64,000 bases of DNA, taken from the NCBI GenBank assembly GCA_001600415.1, contig BCJX01000012.1, positions 901,401-965,400 of the forward strand, written 5' to 3'. Positions 11,446 through 22,953 of the stretch are shown piece by piece. Origin of the DNA: Pascua guehoae (taxonomy: Eukaryota > Basidiomycota > Tremellomycetes > Trichosporonales > Trichosporonaceae). A program made the position numbers and the translations under genes. The notes under the pieces were generated by a model, which saw nothing but the letters and a program-made list of their open reading frames with translations, was not told where the DNA came from and searched no databases. The first letter of the stretch is position 1, and every line of letters begins with the position of its first letter.

Positions 11446-13450
11446 AGCCAAGAGGATGCGCTTGAGCACGAGTAAGACGGCACGACACGCCCGCGTCCAC
11501 TGCTCGTCGGCGTTGCCTTCGTCCTCGGGCGCCGAGCCGAGGCCCATCAGACTCATGCTCGGGAGCGCGGGAATGTTGGACGCAAAGCCCGGGAGCCGGA
11601 TCGGGTGTCCGTTGATCTTGTCCTTTGTGATTCTGTGGTGTCAGGATTGGGCTAGGGGGTGGACGGTTATAGCATGGGTGTCATGGGTGTCCACACATAT
11701 GTGAGCTGCAACAGTACGTCGAGCACGCGCTGAAAACGCGATAGACCCTCGCCGTCGACCCTCGCGTCACCAATGTATACCGTCTTCCATACCAAACATG
11801 ACCCAACTCCACACTCACTCAATATTTGGCCCGCTCCGCGGCCGCCCCGACGCATCCGTGTGCTCGTCCAGCTGGCGCAGGCAGTCGAGGAGCGCAACGA
11901 GACCCTGGTTAAACCTGCGTGTCTGGAACATGCGGCCGAGATCCGATGTCGTCCAGAGGTCGTACACGCCCTTGCCCGGGGGCAGCTCTTCGATGCGCGA
12001 AAAGGAGCCCAGCGGCACAATCTTGTACCTAGATGAAAGTGAGCTCACAGCGTGCGTGCAGGCGGCCGGGTTACTCACGTCTGGAATGTGAGGCCGACCT
12101 TTGCCGCCAGCCGATCGATACACAGCGCGACCAGTCCCCAGGCCGCGTTGATTTCGTCCCATTCGACCGTCGGGCGGCCGCCGAGGCGCAGCCCGTTGAT
12201 CGTCCCGACTGTGAGTCCGCGGCCGTCAGTGGCGAGCGTCGTATGTCCGATCTGGAACGCGTCGTTGTATACATTCGCACTTTCGAGGTGTGCGAGGAGC
12301 GACGTCGAGAGCAAGAGCTGAGTCTTGGCGGACGAGAGCGTGTTGGCCAGGTGGGTGAGCTGGCCAGATAATGCAGCGTGTGATTTGAGAAACCTGGCGC
12401 GAGTTAGCTTGGGAACCAGACACAAGCGTCGCAAAGCAGCACACAAGGAGACGGTCATGTCGCCCGAGTGCGCGCCGCCCGAGTACGCGGCGTCTCCCGT
12501 TCTGCGTTCTGGCCACAGTCCCTCTTCTCGACTCACTCTGCTTCCTCCTTTTCCACCGCGGCCTCGTCGGCACGCACCCGCGCCTCATCCTCTTTGACAG
12601 CCTTGAGTTCGTCCTCGCGTTCTGCCAGTGTCGCACGGAGGACCCTTTCCTCTTCTTCCAACTGGCGTTTCCGGGCCACAAGCGCATCCCACTCTTGTAC
12701 GCTCCCGACGCCACCTTCGCCCTCGGCACTCTCGACGCTCGCGACCTCTGCATGCTCGGCTCGGCGGCGCAGCCCCTGTTCGAACGCAATGAACGCATCG
12801 CGCTCGCGCTTTAGCTCGTCAATCTCGCGCTCGAGCTCCATCTGGAACAGCGTCGTGCACTCTGTGCACAGCGGATGGTCAATCTCTGTCCGCGACGACA
12901 GGAGCGACTCGAGGCGCGCCGCAAGCGGCGTCTCGTTGGACACGGGCGGTGCGGGCGAGTTTGTGCGCGACGACGACGCAGACGAGACGCCCGTCGACGC
13001 CGCCGAGGCCGATGTTGGGTCTTGGCTTGGCGTAGAGGTCTGGCCGCGCCCGTGGGTCTTTCCCTGTTCCTTGCCGTCGTGACGTCCCACTGCGTTGGTA
13101 GTACCCGTCTTGCCGTCCCGTGGCGCCGACGACCTCTTGGCTGTCGTCTTGTCGGTTCTCCGCTCCGTCTTGCGTTCACGTTCTCGCTCGCGCTCCAGCG
13201 CACGCTCCTTGACTTCCGGGAGGAGTACATAGCTCTCGCCAATCGGGTTGGCGCTCGCCCATGCCTCGGCAGCAGGGCGCGAGGCCGGGGGCAACGCCGC
13301 AAGTCGCGCCGCGGGGGGAAGAGACGAGGATGGTTGTGGGGCAGGAAGCGTGCCGGCGACCAGGGCGTACTGGCTAGGCGTGAGCGACGCCACCGTCGGG
13401 TCCCGTATAAGTGGTTGGCGACATCGCTGGCACGCTAGAGAGGGTTCCAT
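11419..13450 (-). CDS. ATG6: Autophagy protein Atg6/Beclin-1 (Vps30)
   Basis: Subunit of the Vps34 phosphatidylinositol 3-kinase complexes used in autophagosome formation and vacuolar sorting. Four exons, 13450-12537, 12393-12079, 12028-11819 and 11632-11419, give 550 aa in frame. N-terminal CQRCRQPL carries the conserved CxxC (C7, C10). A disordered, charged middle follows. A coiled coil spans roughly aa 195-305 (LEREIDELKRERDAF, ARKRQLEEEERVLRA). The C-terminal evolutionarily conserved domain includes VGTINGLRLG, VEWDEINAAWG, LVALLDCLRQLDEH and DEQWTRACRAVLLVLKRIL. Splice sites are GTGAGT at three donors, with CCAG, CTAG and CACAG acceptors. The start is chosen because MEPSLACQRC is the usual Beclin beginning; an upstream in-frame ATG at 13489 is less likely. 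It shares a 292-bp divergent promoter with SWD3. The stop lies inside a minisatellite. Confidence 0.93.
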
Positions 13451-13742
13451 GGCGATAGGTGGGAATAGGGTGGTTAAGAGTAATGGCAAGCAAGATGTGA
13501 GCGGCGACCGACGATGATGTGGTCCACAGGATGATGCAATCGCCCAGAGGGCGCCTTTCGGGTGGGGGGGCGATTAGATAGCGCGTGGACCGATTCAAAT
13601 GGATTTCAGGCACCGACTAATAGCGGAACCAAATATGATTTCAAGATCCTCCCTCGTAACTTGGGGGTTGTTTTCGACTTTCGACATGACAATCGCGTGC
13701 CACTGTCCATTGTTCAGCTCCCCATCTCATCAAGCGAGCGCC
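13451..13742. promoter_or_regulatory. Divergent promoter ATG6 / SWD3
   Basis: 292 bp between two divergent start codons, so both promoters must be here or overlap the coding ends. No TATA box is evident; a C-run/G-run (13560-13571) and an AT-richer patch (13580-13660) are the only features I see. Confidence 0.6.
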
Positions 13743-15336
13743 ATGGCAATCCAGCTCAACGCCGAGGCCGGCCCATCATACGTAGCGTCGGCCACGCTGA
13801 GCGCTCATACACGCTCTGTCACTGCCCTGCGTTTCTCGACAGATGGGCGAACACTCGTGTCTGCAGGTACGTTTCGGCATTGACCTGGTTTGGTGTGCCA
13901 CTCGTGTGCCGGTCATACCGAATGGCAGGCCAAACGATGAAGCCATGCTGACACACAGGTGCCGATGGCTACGTGCACTTCTGGTACGTTGTGACTCCTT
14001 GGAAGTGGGTGGGCTGTACTAACCTGCCCAGGGACGCAGAGAGCGGCGGCCATCGCCGTGCGTTGCGGTGCCATTACACAGGTATGTCTGCTTGGCCTAC
14101 ATTGTCCTGGCCGACTGGCCATCAACACAGCCCTCGACCCGACTCCAACCAAACTGACACCCAGGCATTAACGACATGTCGCTCTCCGCCGACGGGCTGT
14201 ACCTCACCACGGCGTCCGACGACGGCACCGCGCTCGTCTGGCCCATGGACCCATGGACATCAGTCGGCCGCGTCCACGCTCCCCCTGCCGACGACGGCGA
14301 CGGCGACGCGGAACTGCCCACGGTGGAAGCTACGCCCGGCCCTTCGTCGTTGCGTCCGACACCACTGCGCACACTCGAGGGCCACACTGCGCCAGTCCTC
14401 GCGGTCGCGTTTGGCCCGCGCGGGAACATTCTCGCAACGGGCAGCTATGACGAGAGCGCGATTATCTGGGATGTCCGGCGGGGACGCGCGCTGCGGAGTA
14501 TCCCCGCACATGCGGATGCGGTCTGGAGCGTGGGCTTTGATGCGGAGGGCGCGCTTGTTATTACTGGAAGTGCGGACGGGTTGATGTGAGTAAGGCTTGT
14601 TGGGGAATGGAGTCCAAACGGACAAAACCAGTCGGCGCTTTGAGCGTCCGACAATGCTGACGACAGACGACTTTGGGACGTCAGTACTGGCCAGTGCCTC
14701 AAGACGCTTGACAACGAGTCTAATTCGCCTGTGTGAGTGTACAACTACTGGACAGCTCAACTCGTTGTCTACTTCTAGGTACCCTCGCTGCTGCCTCCCC
14801 CTTCTGGCTCGCTGACACGCAGCTCGTCGGCATCCTTCACCCCATCCTCATTCTATATTCTCTCCTCGACGCTGTCGTCGACGATCCGGATCTACTCGCT
14901 GTACACGGGCAAGGTGCTCAAGACGCTCCACGCAGCTGACTATGTGAGCGAGCGGTATTCCTCGCCGGCCATCGTCTTTGGTGGACCTACGAGGCGGCGC
15001 GCCCAAGCCAACGGGCATGCCGACCCCGATGCGATGGACATTGACACCGATGCGGACGGCGCACCCCATACTAGTGGTGACGGAAACGGACTAGGTGGGG
15101 GTGCCTCTGGACGAAACGGACCAGTACGCGGAGGAGCAGCACCCCGCCCAGCGTGGGTCGTTGCCGGGTCCGAGAACGGGCGAGTCGTGCTCTGGGACAT
15201 GCAAGATCGCCGCGTGTTCCAGGTCCTCGAGGGACATTCGGCGCCCGTCGTCGCCGTCGCGGTCTCGCCGGACGGCAAGACGATTGCGAGTGGCAGCCTC
15301 GAGCCGGAGAAGCGCATACGGCTATGGCAGATATAG
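13743..15336 (+). CDS. SWD3: COMPASS subunit Swd3 (WDR5 homologue)
   Basis: WD40 propeller of the COMPASS/Set1 histone H3-K4 methyltransferase. Six exons, 13743-13866, 13959-13983, 14032-14081, 14165-14585, 14667-14732 and 14823-15336, total 358 aa. Blade-by-blade correspondence to WDR5 is clear: HTRSVTALRFSTDGRTLVSAG, GINDMSLSADGLYL, GHTAPVLAVAFGPRGN, GSYDESAIIWDV, HADAVWSVGF, RLWDVSTGQCLKTLDNE, SSTIRIYSLYTGKVLKTL, and GHSAPVVAVAVSPDGKTIASG ending KRIRLWQI. Two low-complexity inserts distinguish it: an acidic PADDGDGDAEL loop, and a Gly/Asp-rich loop of about 50 residues before the last blades. The second exon is only 25 nt, yet both neighbouring splice sites are strong (GTACGT donors; ACACAG and GCCCAG acceptors) and it restores the blade sequence ADGYVHFW. 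Convergent with the next gene, 200 bp apart. Confidence 0.94.
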
Positions 15337-15536
15337 ACAATGTAGACGGCGACAGAGATGTGAGCGGGCTTCTTGGATGTACGCAGCTCATGTTGTGGCT
15401 CTAGTGAGTACGAGCCACGGTGCAGATGTAGATCAGTACAAGCATCCTCGCAGTGCTTGCTGACATGCAAAAAAAAAGGTGTAATGCGTATGCACATGCT
15501 CTCTAGTCTTCGCCCTCCTCCCTATACTGTAATCAT

Positions 15537-16591
15537 CTACAGCCCAATGTGGCCCTTGCCCTTTACGGCCTTCCACACGCCCTCGACCCACTCGCGCTCG
15601 TCGCGGTCCACGACGTTGTACTTTGCCCTGCTGTGGGTCGGCGTCGCCATCGTGACAGGCTTGCTGGTGCTGGTTCGGAGCTCCTGCTCTGTAATCTTGA
15701 CGGCGCGCGAGGGCGATGCCATGCTGTCATCGTAGAAGAGGCCAGTGCTCGATGGCGTCCCCGGCTGCGTGAGGTTGAGGACACGCGCCGTCGACGCCGA
15801 CAGAGACGGGGATGCGGGGTCGGGCGTGCTTGCTGCTCCGGGTGCGGTGGGGCGCTGGGGCGTGCTCATCACCCCGCCCGTCGAGCGGTAGAGCGACTGC
15901 TGGAGCGTCGAGGAGCGCAGGTCGGCCGCGGGCTTGGACGGCGTGGATGGGTCGGGCGTCGGGGGGTAGCTCCGCGTCTGGTGTTAGTATGTTACATCTG
16001 CATGCAGGCATGTATGGGACGCGGGTATGGCGTCGCAGCACAAGTATGCGGAAGTGCAGTCACGAGCTGTCGGTATGGTCGTCCAACAACATCATGGCCA
16101 AACTCACCAACGGAGACGACTTCAACACGGGCACAAGCTTGAGGCCCTGCGGGGTAGCAGGGACGCTCGACGGGTTTTGGACCCAGTACGCCGCCTCGGC
16201 AATGTTGTACAGGAGCGACAAGGTAACGAGGAATTCTGCAATGTTAGCGGCCGGGATGGTCATTGTTGTTTAGTCGCCGGCTCGTTTGTTGCGATGTGGC
16301 GTCTGGTCTCTTCCTACGGCACACTCTCTTGGCCACCAACGCTGTCCTTTATCATATACCCATGACCTCCCCCACGTTCCGACTGCTAGACGCACCGATC
16401 CACGACACAATCTCCCCGCCGCGCTCCTTTGCGACCGCGTTGAGCGCCTCGACTGCCAAAGTGCGGACGAAGAGGTATGGTGTAAACAGCGTGCGCGCAA
16501 AGATGAAAAGGGCGAGCGCGCCAATGTTGCTCTTGAGGCGCGATCGTGCGAGCGGCGCTGCCAGTGGTGGGAGGGAGATGCCAAACGGCAT
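15537..16591 (-). CDS. Probable nuclear pore membrane protein, Pom34-like
   Basis: Three exons, 16591-16360, 16235-16108 and 15977-15537, give 266 aa. The layout is a short N-terminus, a hydrophobic helix at about aa 24-52 (NIGALALFIFARTLFTPYLF), a loop, a second helix at about aa 78-97 (EFLVTLSLLYNIAEAAYWV), then a Pro/Ser/Thr-rich soluble tail (SYPPTPDPSTPSKPAADL, STPQRPTAPG). Two closely spaced membrane helices plus a long unstructured tail fit the fungal pore-membrane component Pom34, which anchors the pore with Ndc1 and Pom152. This is family-pattern evidence; I cannot confirm residue-level homology. The first donor is an atypical GTATAT; the other sites (GTGAGT; CTAAC..GCAG; ACTAAC..CCAG) are canonical and frame is kept. 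It diverges from SEA3 over 335 bp. Confidence 0.5.
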
Positions 16592-16926
16592 GGCGAATGG
16601 GGTTTGGAGTTGTTGCTTTGATGGTTGAAAGGTCGACTGACAGACTGTTTGGAAACAAAGTTGACACAGACTGGGCGGCAAACCACCACACAGCGGCTCG
16701 CGCTTCTCCAGGGTGGGAAGTGTCCGTCCCTGGCTGCTGGCTGTGTCCATCCACCACTGTAGGGGTCCATCATGACGTGCGATTGATTTGCCTCCACCCC
16801 CCGCATCAACCCTTCTCTGAACACCCACTTCAAACCAAACGCATACAGTATCCCGCTCTCCCACTGGCTAGCCTCTGCTAGCAACCCCTTTACCCATCGC
16901 GGCTGGCTGCTCCTCCTCACGCCGGG
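16592..16926. promoter_or_regulatory. Divergent promoter POM34-like / SEA3
   Basis: 335 bp between divergent starts. It contains runs of AC/CA and a CCCCGCATCAACCC block. No distinct TATA box is seen. Confidence 0.5.
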
Positions 16927-19900
16927 ATGCAATCGCCGTCGCCATCGCCGTCGCGCGTGCCGCTGCCCCCGAGCGTGCCTGGATCGCGCCGGTCGTCGAT
17001 GAGCACGAACGGACTTCGGAGCCCCAGCGCGCTCCCGCCGCATCTGACTGTATCGCCGCGGACACTGCTGCGGCCGCGGATCGGGACGAGCGTGACGAGC
17101 GTGACGAGTCTCGGCGCGGCGGGCGCGGCACTCGGTGGTGCAGCTGGGGGACAGACGGGCGGTGGACTGGGACTGGGCATGTCGGAACCGTTGGATCCCT
17201 TCTACGAGGGCGCCAACATTCTCATCAACCAACCCGTAGGGTCGCTGTCCATCTCGCCCAACTCGCGCGACGTGTGTCTCGCGTCCCGCAAGGGCCTGTA
17301 CATTCTCGACCTGGCAAACCTCGAGAGTGCACCGCGGTTTGTGCCCCAAGGTGGCACATGGCAGATTGCAGAGTGAGTCGCATCAAACCTCCTGGGACGT
17401 CAAAACCTGACGCCAAAAGCGTGCAATGGTCACCGCATGCAGTGACGGACAATCTCATTCTCTCGACGAGCAGCCAAAAGCTCCTCGTGTGGGATCTCGC
17501 CGCACAGCGTGCGCTGTACCGAAGCATTGATGCCCATGCGCGTGCCATCACCGACATCAACTGGCACCCGCTCGACCCGAATCTCATGGCGACCACGGCC
17601 ATGGACTCGGGTATCCGTGGCTGGGACCTGCGCACGCCTATGACGCGTCCATTCATGCGCTTGTCCATGTGGGGCGTAGCAGGCACCCAGGTCGAGTGGA
17701 ACCGGCACACTGAACATGTGCTGGCTACTGCCCACGGCAAGGAGGTTGTGCTGTGGGACAAGCGCAAGGGGAGTATTCCGATACTCGTTCTCAAAGCCCA
17801 CGATGCCAAAATCTACGGTATCGATTGGGACAGGTTTGAGCGCCACAAGCTCGTGACGTGCAGTCTCGACAAGACGATCAAGTCGTGGCACATTCCTGCT
17901 CTGGCCGGTGCCGATGCCGATGTGGACGGGAGCGCCATCGTCGATGATGTCTCTAATGGAGTCGCGTATGACGGCCCTAGTGCCCCGCCAGTGTGCACCG
18001 AGACGATTGTGACGAGCTACCCCGTGTGGCGCGCTCGCAACCTCCCCTTTGGCCACGGTGTCCTCGCGCTGCCCCAGCGCGGAGATACTGCGCTGGAGAT
18101 GTATGGCGTCGGCGGCGACGCCCCCGTCGAGCGGTTTGAGGGGAGCGGCGGTGTGGCCAAGGACTTTGTGTGGCGTGTACGGGGCGGTACCGACGCCAAC
18201 TTTGATGACCGCGAGTTCCAGCTTGTCACTTGGTCCAAGGACCGCCGACTGCGCGTCTGGCCTGTCCCACGCGAGGTGACAGAGCGCGTCGGCTACAAGT
18301 ACGGCACGCCGATTCCTTATACCGAGTCTCGCATGGGCGCCAAGGACCGGACGTACACCATTTCTCCAGGCGGCGGTGGGCAGCTGCCTGCGCCTGGCAT
18401 CGGTATCGAGCGCCCAGCACCGAGCGGTATTGCCCGCCAGCGCCTCCAAGCCCAGCATGAGACGGGTATGACGCGCGGAGGTGGCACAGCAAGGGCGATT
18501 GACCAGATTGAGTGGCTCGCAAAGGTCGTCAAGACAAAGAGCGGACCAGGGGCTGTCGGATCCGACTCGAGCCCCGGCCAGAGCCGTGCAACCTCTGTAT
18601 CGCGCAGCGATAGCAATTCGCGATCACGACGGTTGAGGCATCTTGGCGACAACATACGGCCCTTAAGCCACACGCGTGGTGGTGGCACGTCGCAGGCCGA
18701 CGTCACGAGCAGTGTCGGCACAACGGAAATGATGCCCCTCAAGGACGAGGTGGTGGTCGTGCGCAAAATGTTTCCACGGTCAAAGGTCAACTTTGAAAGG
18801 GTGCGTTTTCTGCTCAACCAACTGCAGCTAACCCTAGCTTGACCTGCCCCAGCGCAAGCTCACCATGTCGCTCAGCGGGCCGTGGGCAAACGGCGACCGC
18901 ATGGCCTTTATGCGCATTCACTGGACCTTTCCGCCAAACTACCCCTACGGACCTGAAATTCCGACGTTTGAACTGGAACGCAACGCGACCGTGTCGTCGA
19001 TTGCACGGCACCGCATTATTGCGACCATCAAAGAGATGCGCGCGCAAAACCGCCAGTGTATCGTCTCTGTCACAGAGTTCCTGCTTGGCTACCATGAACG
19101 GCAGGGACGCCGCCTGATCGACGAGGAGAGCGGGTCAGAAAGCGAAGGCGCTGTGGTGCAAAACGTGCCAATGCTCAAGCGCACAACGGGTGCAGTATTT
19201 GGTCCCAATGGACAGCTCGTGTGCTTCTTCCCCAAGCAGACTGTGCTGCCTCGCGCACGCACGTCCATCTCTCGCTCTCCTACGCGCGAGGCCGCTGGCG
19301 AGACACCCTTAGCTCGCGCCATCTCGGCGCTCTCACGCCTCGAAAACCCCAACAAGCCCACGGCGTTGCGATATCGCCGCCACGTGCGCCGCCTCCAGGC
19401 TCTCACTGCACCGGTGCAGGCTCGCTCAACGCTCACAATCCATCCCGTCACGCACCTCACTGGCGAGCCCGACCTTGCACTCGCGGCCGTATACACTACT
19501 ACCTCTATCGACTCCAACCTCGTCCACGCCCTAGATGCCAAGCGCCTCGATCACGCACAGGTCTGGGCAACGCTGCGCGCTCTCACAGAGGACCCTCCAC
19601 CACCGTACTGGGAGCATGCGCCACTGATGCGTTCTGGCCATGTCCGCCGCGAACGGCTATTCTGGGAGCGCGAGATGGAGCGCAAACGTCGTGTCCTCGA
19701 CGAGCTGTGAGTGTAAATGGCCCATTGTGCACAAGGTATGCCAGCTAACAGTTGTTTAGGTTTGACAGGTTGATGGACAAGGCCGACGTCCAACTCCTCG
19801 CCCTGGTCGCGTGCGTGCTTGTCGAACACGAAAAACGTGCACCACCACCGCCGCCCGCTGAGGAGGCTGTCACGACGTTACCCGACGGAGGTTACTTTCA

Positions 19901-22110
19901 CCTTCCCACGTCTGGTTCGGATCCAGCGAGTGCAGCGACTCCAGGGACCCCACTCGCGCCTCCCCCATTACGCCGTTCGAATGGTGGCATGTCATCGACG
20001 CCCGTCTCGTCGTCTGGGCCGAGCAGCTTCCGCACGTCGGGCTGGTCGCAGATCCTCATGAACCCGTCGTCCATCTCTCTCCGCGGCATTGCGCTCACGC
20101 CGCGCGAGCGCACGTCGTTCGAGATGCCGCACGGCCAGGGCCACACGCCTGGCGGCTCTCTGGACGAAACACATATTAATACCGTTGCCAATTCCGCCAC
20201 CCCCGCCCCAGTTACTCCGACAGAGCGTCCGCCACCCGTCACACCAACGTATGGCCCACCCGTCTGGGGGGGCGTGTCCACCCGCTCCCCCGTGCGCGGC
20301 GTCAGCATCCCCCGCCAAGGCGGTGGCCCCCTCTCAACTGTCCAGGCTGGTGTGGCGGCCACCACCACTTCGCCCCGCCGGCGCACATCCACTAGCATTG
20401 CCGAGACGTTTGGCCTCTCACATTCAGGCTACTTTTCTCACAGACGCGACCATTCGATCAGTGAGCGGCCGACACGCCCGCGGCCGCTCTCGGTGACCTC
20501 GACCCATACGCAAGCGAGCTCGTCTCCTGGTGGTGCTGGTCCCCCCGTCACGCCCATGGCACCAACACGGAGCTACCGCGTCAGCTTTGGCAACGGGTCC
20601 CCCCTCCGCCGCGCGTTCCGGCAACCGCCTGCCAACCGACCTGCGGCGCGCCGAATGTGCGGCGTCGGCATTTCTCTCATCCAAGACGACGCGTGAGTCT
20701 CCCCCCGGTGCCGCAGCGCATACCCTCTCTATTGCTCGACCCTCCCGTCCTAACTCTCCAGACCCCACACCTCGCTCCTCCGCGAAGACCTCCGGCCTCT
20801 CGCCGACATCTGGAAGCTCGTGTACGCCGACATTCTCCTGCGCGCGGGCCTCGTCGGGCGCCGCGCCGCGCTGCTGCAGTACGTCTTTGCCCAGCCCGAC
20901 GCCGAGCACGACGGCGAGGTCGTCGCGGCCCGCGCCGCGTCGGGCCAGATGGGCGAGCCGCACCTCGAACTCGCGACCACGTGTCCATTTTGCAAGGAAG
21001 CGCCCGTGTCGCCAAGAAACGAGCGGTGCGAAAACTGCGAGCGGAGGCGGTTCATGCCGCTGTGCTCGGTGTGTCGGCAGCCAGTCAAGGGTGAGTGCGT
21101 TGTGGTTTTGCTGCTCCAACCTGGGACCGGTTGATCGGCTTGGGTATGTTGGTGCTAGGTCTACCTGTGCCAGGTATTGGTGATGTGGTATGGACATATC
21201 GGTCTTACAGTCGTCGCTCTTCCCACCGTCATCCCTCGTTTCCCCTCTCCCGCACAGCAACCTACTAACCCCAGGCCTCGCCACGACCTGCACGGTATGC
21301 AGCCATACATCGCACACGCGCTGCCTGCGCGCCCTCCTCAGGTCGCCCGCCGACCACTGTCCGGCGTGCACGTGCATGTGCCTGTCGGAACGCGGCGTCT
21401 CTGGCAGCTTCCGGACGGCGCCCAAGGCCCCGCCGACACGCGCAATCGCTTACGGTTTCATGTCGGGTTCGACAGCCCCACGCTCGCGCTCCCCGGGCCT
21501 CGATTTCGACGGCCCCCACCTGGACGCGGGCGGGATGAACGTCGGCGGCATGAGCGGGATGGGCGGCTCGATGGGGCTCGGGATGGGCGCGAGCAGCGGC
21601 CTGGGCCCGCCGATCGGCATGTCCGAGCCCCGCAGACATGGCCACGGGCATACCCGCAGCCACGCGAGCCAGGTCAGCATCCCGCCCGCGACCACGCGCG
21701 GCCCGATCGGCGCAGGCGGCGGCGGCGCCGTCGGCGGCTTTGGCGGCTTTGTCCCCGGCATGGCCGCGTACGGCGGCATTCCCTACGCCTACGCCGGGAG
21801 CACGGGCACGAATGCGGGCGCCCGCGAGCGCGAGCCCACAGCGACCCCCGGCCCCGCGCCAGAGTCGCAGACCGAGGGCCAAACCCAGAGCCACAGCCTG
21901 GGCCACAGCCTGGGCCACAGCCACGGCCACAGCCACAGCCACAGCGACAAGGAATGGGACAATGAAGACGAGCGCGAGACGGAAAACGAGGCCTGGGAGC
22001 GCGAAAAGGAACAGCGCGAGCGCGAGCAGCGCGACGCGCCCCTCCGCGAGGGCCTGCTGGCGCGGTCGCGGTTGAGGGCCCTCGGCTCCGAGGGCATTCT
22101 GGGGTGGTAA
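16927..22110 (+). CDS. SEA3: SEA complex subunit Sea3/Mtc5 (WDR59 homologue)
   Basis: Component of the SEA/GATOR complex that regulates TORC1 in response to amino acids at the vacuole. Six exons, 16927-17372, 17420-18800, 18853-19706, 19760-20692, 20762-21090 and 21275-22110, give about 1592 aa. Domain order is diagnostic: an N-terminal WD40 propeller (about aa 110-430; NWHPLDPNLMATTAMDSGI, SLDKTIKSWHIPAL), an RWD domain (about aa 610-710; MRIHWTFPPNYPYGPEIPTF), a long disordered Ser/Pro linker, then a C-terminal zinc-ribbon/RING (from about aa 1282: CPFCKEA, CENC, CSVC, CTVC, HTRC, CPAC). WDR24/Sea2 lacks the RWD, which favours WDR59. The acceptor of intron 2 is ambiguous: 18852 (52-nt intron) or 18837 (37-nt intron, adding LDLPQ); both keep frame. 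The tail has Gly/Met-rich and Ser-Leu-Gly-His repeats. Confidence 0.9.
21889..21949 (+). repeat. Ser-Leu/His-Gly-His coding repeat in SEA3
   Basis: Tandem CAGCCTGGGCCA and then CAGCCACGGCCA hexa/dodecamers encode alternating Ser-Leu-Gly-His and Ser-His-Gly-His. It lies in the disordered tail and is probably length-variable. Confidence 0.75.
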
Positions 22111-22953
22111 ACGCGGAGAAGAGAAGGGGAGAAGGGACAAGAGGCTATGTACGATGCAGTGTACGTTGTACGATGAATACCGTATGCATATCACAAGTGA
22201 GCTGGAACGCTGTCCGTGGCCCAAGACTGGACACTTGGACTCGGCTCGTGTCTTGTTCTCGTGCTCTGTGCCGTGCAGTACCTTTGGTCCAACTTTGTCC
22301 TCGTCCACCTCTCCATGCTCGTCTAACCACTGCGGCGTGGCCCGTATTGCATTTATCACTGGTTCGCCCGTCTTGACCCGTCGACGACCTCTCTTGACTC
22401 TCTTTGGCGTGCCTTGGCCACTCTCCACTCTCCAAACTCTACATCTGCGCCCTCACTTGCGTCTTGTTGGAACTTGGTTGCCTCAACTTGGTTGCCTCTC
22501 ACACTGCCCATGCGACGTTGATCGCTCACACTAGGCTTGTCCCTGCCCCTTTCACTCACTGCGTCTTGACGTTCCTGCGTCTTCTTTCTTCGAAATGTCG
22601 ACTCTCTTTATTCCCGTCACTTGCACACCTGCCCTCTGGCCCCTCTGGCCCTGGTTTGCTTTCGCGTCACTCCAAGCCACACTCTCCTTTGCCCCACTGC
22701 TGCGCACTCTTCACTCACACACACACATCGCGTCTCGACCAACTCTGCACACCTACCTCCACCGCACGCCACCCCGACTGCTGCCCCGTCTTCACTGACA
22801 CCTAGTCGTGTCGACCAATTGTGCTCCCCAAGCTCTGCAATCCCACAGCCCCGACACTGTACGATGTCTGATGAAATGCATCATGCTCTACACTGCCTGG
22901 CCGCCGCGGCCCAGCCCCACCTCCGGCCCTGCACCCACGCCCCGCCCGCCGCT
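22111..22953. other. Convergent intergenic region SEA3 / eIF2-gamma
   Basis: 843 bp with pyrimidine-rich + strand and no gene. It holds an exact 14-bp tandem pair (22471-22484, 22485-22498, AACTTGGTTGCCTC) and an imperfect repeat of about 78 bp (from about 22692 and again from about 22772; ACTGCTGC..TCTTCACT..TCGACCAA). It should contain both polyadenylation regions. Confidence 0.6.

Noticed and set aside
11695..11765. Possible extra ATG6 exon (GEGLSRFQRVLDVLLQL frame)
   Set aside because: The helix-like reading is attractive, but direct splicing 11819 to 11632 gives the expected Beclin junction with canonical sites and correct phase. No acceptor flanks the candidate properly.
16270..17349. 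359-codon minus-strand open frame across the POM34-like/SEA3 promoter
   Set aside because: It is antisense to SEA3 exon 1 and overlaps POM34-like exon 1 in another frame; no domain.
20424..21425. 333-codon antisense open frame in SEA3
   Set aside because: Shadow of GC-rich SEA3 coding sequence; no domain and it crosses real SEA3 splice sites.
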